A stretch of DNA of 64,000 nt from Eunapius fragilis (lineage: Eukaryota; Porifera; Demospongiae; Spongillida; Spongillidae). The DNA lies in assembly GCA_963681505.1 (NCBI GenBank), contig OY811972.1, positions 14,782,625 to 14,846,624 of the forward strand, in the 5' to 3' direction. The notes below the pieces were generated by a model. The model did not search any database. It was not told the DNA's origin and worked only from the letters and a program-made list of their open reading frames with translations. This document shows positions 54,207-64,000 of the stretch, piece after piece (within the stretch, counting starts at the first letter, position 1; every line of letters starts with the position of its first letter). The translations under genes were made by a program, and so were the position numbers.

Positions 54207-54308
54207 ATGACTGGACGTGGAAAAGGAGGCAAGGCCCGCGCCAAGGCGAAAAGCCGCTCTGCCCGCGCTGGACTACAGTTCCCCGTTGGACGTGTTCACC
54301 GTCTTCTC
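54207..54308 (+). pseudogene. H2A: Histone H2A, 5' part (first 34 codons)
   Basis: ATG 54207 begins [20 protein letters not shown] and continues through the first helix to GRVHRLL, where the sequence changes into the left end of a TIR element. The next H2A residues ([10 protein letters not shown]) are found at 62870. The last six bases, CTTCTC, are repeated at 62864-62869 as target duplication. Read as it stands, the frame runs into the element and stops about 20 codons later, removing most of the histone fold. Without the insertion the gene would encode 134 residues. Confidence 0.95.
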
Positions 54309-54560
54309 TATGAAGCGCCGTTTGGGACAAAATTCACATTTTTCTGTCGATGCGATACTTTTTTTTAGCGATGTGTACTTTATCAATCGTAGCGACCGCT
54401 TTTCCTATCTCATCGATCGATCTTATCTATCGATCTGGTAATAATTTGTCGTAGTGGCTGATTTCCCTCGCATATTTTCTACATGTATTGCCTTATTAAT
54501 CCAGTACGCGGCTAAAACATTCGCCTTCGTCGAACAACCTACGGTATCGAGGGTACTGCG
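54309..54560 (+). repeat. Left terminal inverted repeat
   Basis: About 250 bp mirrored at 62863-62622, with a few small indels and substitutions. Rich in ATCGATCGAT words. Confidence 0.93.
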
Positions 54561-54686
54561 ATGCTATCGATTCAGTGGTAAATCATACATAGGCCTATTT
54601 CACGTTCAATAGAAGCCCTATATTTAAAACCCTTTATACAGGGTATTTTCAGGGTCCAGGCAGGAAGGGAGTGTGTATGTATGTGC

Positions 54687-54689
<3 letters not shown>

Positions 54690-54769
<80 letters not shown>

Positions 54770-54812
54770 GAGATGTGTGTGCAGTGTGCGTTCGCATGTG
54801 TGATCAAAGCAT

Positions 54813-54859
<47 letters not shown>

Positions 54860-54862
54860 TGT
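54690..54862. repeat. (TG)n microsatellite in the left arm
   Basis: Two TG runs separated by CGCGGAGATG. The mirrored CA run lies at 60520-60607 in the right arm. Confidence 0.95.
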
Positions 54863-55290
54863 AGGTGCCCCTCCCCTCCCCTTGGTAAAACTGATCCTTT
54901 GCTAGTCACTATGCCCCCTACATAGAAATTGATAATATAACGTTTACTCACCAAGCTAGGGAAGCTGTGCTAATTCTGCATTTAGATGGGGACATTCCAC
55001 AGGGGAAAGGACACTCTTTTTTTAAATAGTGTAGCCAGGATGCTTCCTGCTCAGAGAATACATGTATTTATCTAGTCAGTCAGTGGCACAAATTAATGAT
55101 TATTTGAGACTCCAGTGTTAACAATACCCATGTGCAAGATTACAGTTCAGCATCTATTACTTAAGGAGGTAGTTGGAATGCTGTGTGGTGAGTGTGTGTG
55201 TATGTGTGCTTATGTTTTATCATATCTAGGTGACTGTGGGAGGATAATCAACACAGCCAGGATCGTGCCAATTTTTCTAAGACACAGGCC

Positions 55291-55860
55291 TTAACCTATT
55301 GATATGGGATGATATGCCAAGTGATTGTACAAGTGAAGCCTTTATTTTTTCCTCTGGCTGTGTATGCAAGTTTTAAAATTAATACATCAGATTTATACAC
55401 ATCCTCAATGTTATTTGTACATTTTAATAGCTTTAAAAGAAAGATTTGCAAGTGTGCATGTCATTGATATATGTTTTCAAGTTTCAAATATTATAAGTGG
55501 TTTTTAATACATAACTCATTTAATTGAACACTTCTACACTCTTCACAAAATACTGGATTCGTTATCGGGCATTATTTAGAGGTAGATCTAAAGTGAGGTA
55601 GATAGGCATCCACCCAGCTGGTTAGACATCCATCTCATCACATGGCCTACAACATATTCACTGCATAAAATTTGTATTTACAAAGTATTTTCTATTAATT
55701 CAATGTGGTGCAAATGTGTTAGTAAATATGGTATACATGACATCAACACAATAGTAAATATAAAGGATTCATTTACTATAGCGGAAATGACACATGCAAT
55801 ATTTACATACATATTTGCACCATATTTGAATAAGAGTGGCTTAAGCTGCAGAAAGAGCGC
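55291..55860. other. Element interior, no gene seen
   Basis: AT-rich DNA in the unpaired middle of the foldback element. No motif recognised. Confidence 0.4.
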
Positions 55861-55867
55861 AGGATGG

Positions 55868-56340
55868 TACCATCGCCATTCAGCTGTCAATGGCATCATT
55901 ACACAGATCTTTGGCTGCGGCACATGTTCCATCACATTTGGAGCCTTCAGGTCTGTATCGCTCAGATGGGAAGCGACCTGATGGTGTCAGGCTCAATTGT
56001 CCCTTGGAAATGTGGCCAACTTCAAGCGTGGGATGCAACATGTCCAGATACGTTTGCATCATCTTACTCTACAATTGCTATACAGCAAGTTGGAGCACTT
56101 GCTCAACAGGCAGAAGATAAGAAGATGACTACCTTGACTCATGCCACTTTTTCACTCCAGTGACAATAGAGACAACTGGAGTGTTTGGACCAAGAACAAC
56201 TGAGTTCCTTAAACATTTGGGCCATCGGTTGAGGCAGGTGTCTGGTGAAGCTAACTCCTATGCTTGCCTTAATCAGTTGCCGTCCAACGGGGCAATGCAG
56301 CTTCCTTGTTGGGGCAATGAAGGTGGACAGTGAAGATGAA
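55868..56340 (+). pseudogene. RLE-type retrotransposon C-terminal fragment
   Basis: Three frames give one decayed product: PSGLYRSDGKRPDGVRL, then QAWDATCPDTFASSY, then PVTIETTGVFGPRT and LKHLGHRLRQVSGEA. The order RPDG, 15-20 residues, WDxTCPDT fits the PD-(D/E)XK nuclease core of restriction-like-endonuclease LINEs. Frameshifts show it is dead. Confidence 0.6.
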
Positions 56341-56499
56341 GTGTTTTTTGTATAAATTTATTATTTAGTGTATCTAGTTTAATGTAGTTGGACATTAGTG
56401 TTGTATCTTTTTTTTCATTACCACAAAAAAAAAAGAGTAAATACAATGCAAATCCAAATTATTATGCAGTGATTTAGGTTTCAAGTGTGATTGATATAC

Positions 56500-57060
56500 C
56501 ATTGGCTCGGAGGAAGACTGGTAATAGGCCAGGTGAGATGCCAGCATGGAGGGGTGTCCCAAGCCTCCTTGTCCCAATGGCTGTATGCCTCCATGCCAAT
56601 CAAATGCAGGACCAACCTAACTCCTGGTATTTGGGTCCATTGGCGTGGAGCTTACAGGCCTTTGCAGGAAGGGCTGCTAGCACCAGCCTTTTGTGACATG
56701 GCTCACCCAAGGTTGCAAGGCAAAGAGGTGATGCACGCAATCGTGATGTCCTGAACAGCTGGCTTGTCTTTGTGCCAACCAGTGATAAGCACTGCTCAGT
56801 ATGGCTATGCCCTTCTCCACACAGGAACTTATGATCAGATGAGCATGAATACATAGTTTGACAACCACATTACCAGGTGGTGGCATATGACAACATCTTC
56901 CCCATGCCTGCAGGTCACTGCATGGTGGCTGAGGGGATTGAGGGTATTGTGTCTTGGGCAGAATTGGTACACAGACGTGCCAGATGTTCCAAATCCAACC
57001 ACCACCTTGTACTCATTGGTCCAAGTGTAAGCCCAAGCCAATGCATAGGATCATTGGTCG
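56500..57060 (-). pseudogene. RLE-type retrotransposon fragment, opposite strand
   Basis: On the minus strand: CPRHNTLNPLSHHAVTCRHG, EDVV, then VVVKLCIHAHL in another frame, then LHANGPKYQELGWSCI. The HHAVTCRHGxDVV block and the ELGWSCI block match the order in the 39.4-40.4 kb fragment (HRALTCRSGGDII, RLGWTCIH), so it is the same broad family. Several frameshifts. Confidence 0.6.
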
Positions 57061-57089
57061 CATGAGGGAGAAGGCTGATAGAAGGCTCT

Positions 57090-58400
57090 ATTGGCAGACC
57101 AACATATTATTAAGTAATTGATAAATTGATAACAGTATTCTAATTTGTTGTACCACATAGTTTTTATGTAGCATCGGTTACAAATGAAAATTCTGTTCAG
57201 CATTCTTTAGTGCATCTACAATGACCTATCATCATTATTATTAGAAAGCCAATATTGAAGCTAACTGACGTTTCTTTAGTAGTGAGTGCATATTGACCCC
57301 TACACAACACGAATATTTGGGCCACTCGTATCAAGTTATTGTGCATTAACGTTTTCGTAAATTACACCCACCAAGAGTGCTCAATCATAAATCTTGACAT
57401 GCACACTTGCACTTACCAATCCAATTAATTACCTCCTAACAAAATGGAACCTGGGCTTCAGTCATATGGGACTAACAGAAGATCTTGCTATTCGATGTGT
57501 GACTGATAAACTGTACCATTATGGTTGATGAACATTTACATAAGGATGCATATGAAGCTAAGGGTCTGAACTAGCTGTCCAAAGTGACCAGAAGTTGGTA
57601 GATGTACTGAATACACCTCATAATCCATCATTGGTGAAAGATTTTATGGTCATGCAGAATAATAGGTGTGCATATATATAGCATGGTGTGCCTGCAATAA
57701 AGTTGTGTGCATCAGATAAAAGGGGTCAATAACTAGCTAGTAACACAAACCCATTCCTGCACCACATATTATTCATCACTAGGACCCAGTATGTGACAAT
57801 GGTATGTGGTGTCATTGTGATGTGAGAATGCATCTTAGGTGAATCCCTGTCACCAGGCCTAATTAGGTTAGTTTATACGTATTTATGTGATCATGATATG
57901 TGTTGGTGTGTATAGACGTTTGGTCTATCTATAGTGTGTGATGTCCCTACATTTTGATTCTTTAACACTTACATAAAACCAATGTTGTAGGCTATGTGAG
58001 AGATAGTCCCCTAACTAGCTCACTTTAGATCTAGCTCTATGAATAGTGGATCCAGCTTTTTGTAAAGAGGGTGGAAGGGTTCAATCAAAGGTACCACACC
58101 ATGCCCTCTTCAATCTTTGAAAACAGGAATTATATAGTTATACACGTTACATGTACATTGCTGATTATAAATGCAAACTAAATGTGTACACTTGTGAAAT
58201 TTCTGAAAAACCCAAATAACATTGAGTTGTTAAGCAGTACACGCACAAATCCAATGTGTTAATGCAAAACAGTAATTGTTTTAACTTGCATACACAACCA
58301 GCATAAAAAATAACATAAGGTTAAGCGCTACACTTGTGCCACATCATTTCGCAGTTCTTCCTATATAAAGCTGTGTGTCTGAAATTTCTAACAAGTTGGC
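57090..58400. other. No supported gene
   Basis: AT-rich middle part of the foldback element. No repeat partner or protein family recognised. Confidence 0.4.
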
Positions 58401-58742
58401 GCAATTCTGAGACATTTCCGGCTGTGTTGATTATCCTCACATTGTCACCTGGATGCTGGATAAAACTAAAGCACACACGCATACAGTACACATGCACACA
58501 CATGCACATAACACACACACACACTTGCACACACACACACACACCATTCCAAATACCTACTTAGTATTAGATGCTGAACTGTAATCTTGCACATGGGTAT
58601 TGTTAACACAGGGGTCTCAAATGATCATTAATTGGTGCCACTGACTGACTAGATAAATACATGTATTTTCTGAGCAGGAAGCATCCTAGCTAAACTATTA
58701 AAAAAGGGTGTCCTTTCCCCTGTGGAATATCCTCATCTAAAG

Positions 58743-59274
58743 GCAAAAACCAAGCCTAACTGGCACTTCCTTGCATTACACCTATAGAACATAAAAAAGT
58801 ACCCTTCCATCACTCACCACCAAATGCTAGCAAAAAGGGTCCACATTGTACAATCTAATATAAAATGAGAACACACACATGCTATGCAGACCTATTTACC
58901 CACGTGATGGCACCATGACTGGCCTCCTAGGGCTCTCCAAGTTCAACTATCATTCTTACCCTCCTTCCTATGGTCACCCTATTTTCAAGAAATCAAGTGA
59001 GTACTGCTCGCTGGACCTATACTTGGCCTTCCAGATGGCAGGCTTGGTTTGCATATCCTTCAGCAGGAATCTGTACAATATTGCATTTAGTCCTCTAAAT
59101 GCTACTTTAAACACGTGACATCAGCCACATGTGTCACATGATATAGCACAACTAGTATAGTACACACAGCTGTCTGAACCTACTCTCGTCCAAAGTCGTT
59201 CCAGAACACCACCGACACTGTATTGTTAAATAACACAGCTTTTAATGCTCACACACACACACACACACACACAC

Positions 59275-59326
<52 letters not shown>

Positions 59327-59916
59327 TACATGCACGCATACAGCTGGACCTTTCCAAGGTTACCTCTGCCTTACAAAGGCTGGTAGTGATAATTTTCTCT
59401 GAGACATGCTGACTGCTCCTGGAGCTTGTGCCTTAACTGGAGCAGGTGGACCAGGTGATGTGTTGAGCGAGCCTTGTATTATTGACAGATGGAGAACTGA
59501 TTACTATGGAGAATGTTGGTCCAGATAGAGGAATGAATGTGGGAAGGAGAAAGGGGTGATGGAGTTAAAGGTACATGACAAATGGTAGAGCAAGTGTAAA
59601 CTTGGGGAGGGTGAAACCTAAAAATGGCGTGTGAATTTGGAAATGCTGTGGACAAATTGCACAATGCAAAATACAGGAGTTGAATGGAAACAGGAGTGTA
59701 AAGGAAAAGTAAGGGGAAAGAATGATGGTAGAATTACCTAAAGACCTTAAAATTCTCCTTCGCAGCTGATTCCCAGTCTACTGCCTTTGTAATCTCCATG
59801 CTATCCTCAGAGATGTCATGCACACCTTTTTTGAACAAATGCCTGACAAGTGAACAGTTCAGAAAATTAAACCTACTGGCCACATTCAAAATATAAGCAC
59901 TTTACTGCTTCCCTGC

Positions 59917-59993
<77 letters not shown>

Positions 59994-60258
59994 TACAGTC
60001 ACACACACAGACAACAAAAACAACAGACATACAGATGCAATACACACCAGATACAATTATAATTGTATATTCTTACCAAAGAATGGACCAACAAAGTCAA
60101 TAACACTCCAGCCATGAAATGGCCGCCAAGCTAGCCACTGGTAGCGGGACAGGCTTATCAAGTGGGGTACAATACCATAAACCAAAAGCAGCTGCCTCAT
60201 TAATTCTATAATGGTGCAAAACTGAATAAATCTCTTATAAGTCTTAAGATTAAAACTG
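58743..60258. repeat. Insertion in the right arm of the foldback element
   Basis: Absent from the mirrored position in the left arm: CATCTAAA at 58742 and TGCACAATTAGC at 60259 are adjacent in the mirror near 54967-54985. Contains CA runs (59250-59320, 59920-59985). No transposon ends identified, so deletion from the left arm is the alternative. Confidence 0.5.
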
Positions 60259-60519
60259 CACAATTAGCAATGCTTCCCCTAGCTTGGTGAGTAACCCAAA
60301 CCAGCACCCCCCCTTCCCAAACATTACATTATATTTTCAACGTTGGGAGCAGTTTTATCTGTTGGAGGACAATACTGGGGCATAGTTTCTAGCAAAGGAT
60401 CAGTTTTACCAAGGGGTGGGGTAGGGGAGGGGCACACACACACACACGCACGCACACAAACTTAAACTCACGCATGAATTTTGATATCCTCAGATCACAC
60501 ATGCGAGCGCACACTGCAC

Positions 60520-60543
60520 ACACACACACACACACACACACAG

Positions 60544-60607
<64 letters not shown>
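60520..60607. repeat. (CA)n microsatellite in the right arm
   Basis: CA run interrupted once by GTCA. Mirror of the TG run at 54690. Confidence 0.95.
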
Positions 60608-60610
<3 letters not shown>

Positions 60611-60779
60611 AAGCGCGCGTACGCACGCACACACATACACACACAAATACACACACATGTACATACATAGAGACACGCACATGCACCATTTCTGCCTGGA
60701 TCCTGAACAATTATATACAAAAGAAACTTGTACGGGTAGGGCATTGAACGTGAAATGTATGCATGATTTACCACTATAT

Positions 60780-62575
60780 TAGGTACTGGGGAATCTATGA
60801 TTTTAGACCGTAAAATCCTAGACGTGAAATGAAAAAATTTCTGTTCGCAAATTTAAACTTTTCTGTTGACACCATTTGGTAAAAACGATCTGGTAGCTTC
60901 ATTCAGCTTGATTATGGCTTATCATGCATTCAGAACGACTGCTGAGTGCGTCAGCAATAGGCCAGACTAGTTTTTAAGCTTTAAAACACGCATCGTATTT
61001 CGTAAGTGTTGCTCAAATCGAATACAATTTTCTACCCACGATTTTCGACTCTTAAACGCTGTGTCCCCTCCAATGTAAGCATTCTCCCCTCTAGATACTT
61101 CATCCATCTATCCTTTTACGAAATTTTGTATAGATGAGTCCTAGCGCCGCGGTCCTTGTACGATGCGCCAGTTACTGAACATCATTGAACCAATACATCA
61201 AATGGTACTTTACACTAGGATCTTAAAAAACATCATGGTTAATATCTTAAACCATACCTTTTGAGTTATCATCACTAAAAATATCAGAATTCCAATTTGA
61301 GACAGAACTTTCAGGGTCAAAACATTAATGCATCATCAGGATTAGGTTTTTGGCTTACAACTCAACAAATAGTTCGACTTAAGAGCTCATTTTTTGATGC
61401 ATAGATAACTCATTATAAGAGCTATATATATGGAATGCTTGAACTCTTAAGTCCAGTTCATTGTGAAGATAGGCTTGTTTTTATAAGGATTTTGATATGA
61501 CCGCTGCTTAGCATCACTATGGCCGATTTAATTCGACTTAAGAGATGAAAATTATGTCACACTACTCAGAGGTCCCTAAAGTAGCCATATAATTTTTTAT
61601 AATTTATTGGACACTTGCTAACATTGATACAAATTGCAACGAAAGCAGAAAAGTGAAAAAAATTTAAGAATTGTACTCAATGTTTGGATTCTTCAGTAAA
61701 TGTATACGATACACGCGTGACGTCAGTGTTGGTGTGCGTGCTAGAGATAGCTATGTACGGCGAGTTTTTCGTTTCGAACGCCACGGGTTCTTTTCAGAAC
61801 CATTGCAGCGTGGCATCCCAAATGAACCCTTTCGCTGATGAACCAAGCTCTAGTGGAACAGGAGCCAAGAGACCGATCCGCAAGCGCGATATGACGGCTT
61901 TATTAGTAGAAGTTGCTTTGCCATCGCCAATGAACTCGAGATTTGAAATTCTCTGCTAGGTTTATACTTAAATCGCAGGTGGCATGAGAATTTCACCAAT
62001 GCATTATACAATGGGCATGTTGTAAAAATAAGCCATAAAGCAAAGTTACCAAAACTAACAATTGCATACTGGACTATAGATGAATCAGAAGAAGAAGGAA
62101 TTGATAACACAATTACAGTTATTGAAATGCTCGTGGACTATTTAAATGGTGATTTAGTGTTTGTTGAGGATGGAAATGATGTACCTCAATATTGAATAAT
62201 AACATTATTGTGCTTGATTTTGTGCGTGTTTCATTGTTTGTCAATTTTTATGTTAACAATTTGAAAAGATAAAAGTGAGGAAACTAAATGATGAGACTTT
62301 AAAAAGTCTTCCCTATATCAGAATCACTTATGTGCAATGCTTGAAATTAAAATCTCCAGGTTACGCCTCGTTATAACACAACCGTCACAGTTTTTATTGC
62401 GATTACGCATTAACCGCTGTGCTAAAAAAGTTGTCACTTTGAGGATATGTATCTCTGGTATCGAATATGCTATGGTGACGCAAGAAGTACTGTTAAACTC
62501 ACCTTGTTTTGCTCTTTCTAATGATGGTAATATTATTATCCTCTGAGCATTTTTAAAAAAATTCCCCAGTACCTA
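60780..62575. mobile_element. Nested 1.8 kb DNA element
   Basis: Ends TAGGTACTGGGGAAT and its complement (15 bp), flanked by ACTATAT at 60773-60779 and 62576-62582 as a 7-bp target duplication. Removing it joins the right arm exactly as in the left arm, which independently confirms the boundaries. Contains two short coding-like stretches. Superfamily not assigned. Confidence 0.82.
61684..62192 (+). pseudogene. Coding-like stretches in the nested element, product unknown
   Basis: A 91-codon frame (61684-61959; NPFADEPSSSGTG, KRPIRKRDMTALLVEVAL) begins with TTG-type context rather than a clear ATG. A second open stretch, about 61970-62192 in another phase (RRWHENFTNALYNGHVVKI, then DESEEEGIDNTITVIEMLVD, stop after VPQY), looks protein-like. 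They may be two exons or one broken gene. Not recognised as any transposase; the small size suggests a non-autonomous element carrying a gene remnant. Confidence 0.3.
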
Positions 62576-62621
62576 ACTATATCGATAGCTCCAGCTACAT
62601 ACATGTATCCGATCGATCGCC

Positions 62622-62863
62622 GTACCCTCGATAGCTTAGGTTGCTCGTTCGACGAAGGCGATGTTTTAGCCGCGTGGTGGATTAATAAGGCAATAGAAAA
62701 ATACGACAGAAGTCAGCCACTACGACAAATTATTACCAGATCAATAGATAAGATCGATCGATGAGATAGGACAAGCGGTCGCTACGATTGATAAAGTACA
62801 CATCGATAAAAAAGTATCGCATCGACAGAAAAACGTGAATTTTGTCCCAAACGGCGCTTCATA
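62622..62863 (-). repeat. Right terminal inverted repeat
   Basis: Mirror of 54309-54560. Ends GGCGCTTCATA immediately before the CTTCTC target duplication. Confidence 0.93.
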
Positions 62864-63172
62864 CTTCTCCGTCAGGGGAACTACGCCGAGCGTATCGGGG
62901 CGGGAGCTCCCGTGTACCTAGCCGCGGTGATGGAGTACCTTGCCGCCGAGATCTTGGAACTGGCGGGAAACGCGGCCCGTGACAACAAGAAGCAGAGGAT
63001 CAACCCCCGCCACCTTCAGCTGGCCATCAGGAATGACGAAGAGCTGAACAAGCTGCTGGCCGGAGTGACAATCGCTCAGGGTGGTGTGTTGCCCAACATC
63101 CAGGCCATCCTCCTCCCCAAGAAGGCGGCAGCTGGCTCCGCCCCTTCCAAGAAGTCTGGTGAAGACGCATAA
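62864..63172 (+). pseudogene. H2A: Histone H2A, 3' part
   Basis: Resumes the H2A frame at the duplicated CTTCTC (LL), then [20 protein letters not shown], the acidic-patch region ([20 protein letters not shown]), [20 protein letters not shown] and a tail ending KKSGEDA with TAA at 63170-63172. No substitution or indel disturbs it. It is intact apart from separation from its start, which suggests a recent insertion or a haplotype in which an uninterrupted allele exists. It has no start of its own. Confidence 0.95.
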
Positions 63173-63217
63173 ATACAGTTCTGTCTTTCCCCCTCTTGCG
63201 TCCTGTTGCTTTTAACT

Positions 63218-63233
63218 GGCTTTTTTCAAAGCC
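63218..63233 (+). terminator. Histone 3' stem-loop of H2A
   Basis: GGCTTTTTTCAAAGCC followed by ACCA, 45 nt after the H2A stop. Standard SLBP-binding stem-loop, undamaged. Confidence 0.95.
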
Positions 63234-63259
63234 ACCACTTCACATGAGAGTATTTTGAC

Positions 63260-64000
63260 CCTTGCGTCCTGCACTAGTGAATGACTCGTACCAGGAAAGT
63301 TGCTATGGCAAGTGGATGTAAGATGCCAAACTGCTTATCAAAAAAAAAAAAAAAAAGGCCTTTAAAATAGTATACCACTGCACAAAGTTAGCTTAGTCAT
63401 GTAGTAGAACCCCTTTCATGACTGGCTTTCTGTGAGTTGCAAAAGAGAGAACCACAGAGACCTGACCCATTAAACCCTTTCACCTCCCTGTATAGGCAGA
63501 CCCTAATGTACCCAACATGATGATACTTAATCAACATGATGTATGACATTACACACAAGTGTATTATCACTTTGTAAATTTGGGTCTGGGTACAAGACTA
63601 CCCCTCTTCCCCCCCCCCCCCCTCCCACCCACCCCCCATATGAACATCCATCGGGCAGATTTTGAATGACCATTTCTCATTGTGTTCTATATAAGACAGG
63701 TATGTATCTAAGGTAGCTTGGTCCTGCCACACTCTATATCAAGACCATATATCCCATATCTTATGGTTGTGCAGAGAGACAATTTAATTTATTGATGCAT
63801 TTCCCAAGCACATATACAAGTATCAGGGCTGTGATTGGATGGGGCACAGGCACACACAAACACACACCCACACAATGCACGTTGAACACCATCTCTTCAT
63901 TTCGGCATGCTATCCAACCTCATCACATTCTGCAGACCAAACTTACTTCGAGAATGAGATCTATATATTTATATATATAAGGCAGATAATGATGATCGAG
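63260..64000. other. No supported gene
   Basis: Contains an A-run (63341-63357), a C-run (63609-63622) and a short CA-rich stretch near 63850. No family recognised. Confidence 0.45.

Larger units (their letters stand above)
54309..62863. mobile_element. 8.55 kb long-TIR (foldback) DNA element inserted in H2A
   Basis: Starts TATGAAGCGCCGTTTGGGAC and ends with its exact complement. A 6-bp target duplication CTTCTC flanks it. The first 250 bp (54309-54560 and 62622-62863) match strongly, and complementarity continues inward. 54570-54985 pairs with 60772-60255, and 54976-55290 pairs with 58742-58415, once two insertions in the right arm (60780-62575 and about 58743-60258) are removed, so the arms are about 1 kb. 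No transposase was recognised; the middle holds retrotransposon debris. 6-bp duplications are known for Polinton and Dada groups, but the end sequence and gene content do not identify either. Confidence 0.92.

Noticed and set aside
54309-62863. Assignment of the H2A element to Polinton/Maverick
   Set aside because: Long TIRs and a 6-bp duplication fit, but the termini differ, the size is small and no polymerase, integrase, protease or capsid gene is visible.

Overview
This window is eukaryotic DNA from an invertebrate animal, most likely a sponge. The evidence is: metazoan replication-dependent histone genes ending in the 3' stem-loop, a multi-exon STAT gene, a tandem family of intronless seven-pass receptors of cAMP-receptor-like/family-B-like build, and a load of LINE, Ngaro/DIRS-type and terminal-inverted-repeat (TIR) elements. 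The species cannot be fixed from the sequence. Most short open frames lie in CA/TG, GGA or VNTR repeats and are not genes.

Layout. 1-11 kb: two tandem receptor copies with a shared upstream repeat; the first is intact (3099-3989) and the second has an in-frame stop (10192-11001). A 1.4 kb TIR element with GC-rich palindrome arrays lies between them. 11-22.4 kb: two copies of a composite unit joining a C-terminal tail, misordered exons of a TMEM245-like gene and a 30-bp minisatellite containing TTAGGG. A full-length CR1/L2/Jockey-type LINE sits inside one minisatellite array. The third receptor, a pseudogene, begins the second unit. 22.4-27.9 kb: low-complexity DNA with a few exon-like fragments. 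27.9-33.2 kb: a complete Ngaro-like tyrosine-recombinase retrotransposon on the minus strand with split direct repeats. 33.9-42 kb: decayed fragments of RLE-type retrotransposons and two intact receptors (35323-36270 and 41060-41983). 42-46.5 kb: a tRNA-derived SINE, small MITEs and duplicated blocks. 46.57-50.01 kb: the 3' half of a STAT gene on the minus strand, running into a 200-N gap. 53.5-63.2 kb: a divergent H2B/H2A histone pair in which H2A is cut in two by an 8.55 kb long-TIR element with a 6-bp target duplication, itself carrying nested insertions.

How it fits together. Host functions supported here are chemosensory/GPCR signalling (three intact paralogues), STAT transcription-factor signalling and nucleosome components. 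The rest is a record of transposition and segmental duplication. The strongest observations are the H2A-splitting element, the precisely reconstructable empty site of the Ngaro-like element, a LINE whose ORF1 and ORF2 share one frame separated by a single TAG with no usable AUG for the endonuclease, and TMEM245 exons in C-A-B order with splice phases that still fit A-B-C. No functionally coherent new defence or metabolic system was found.
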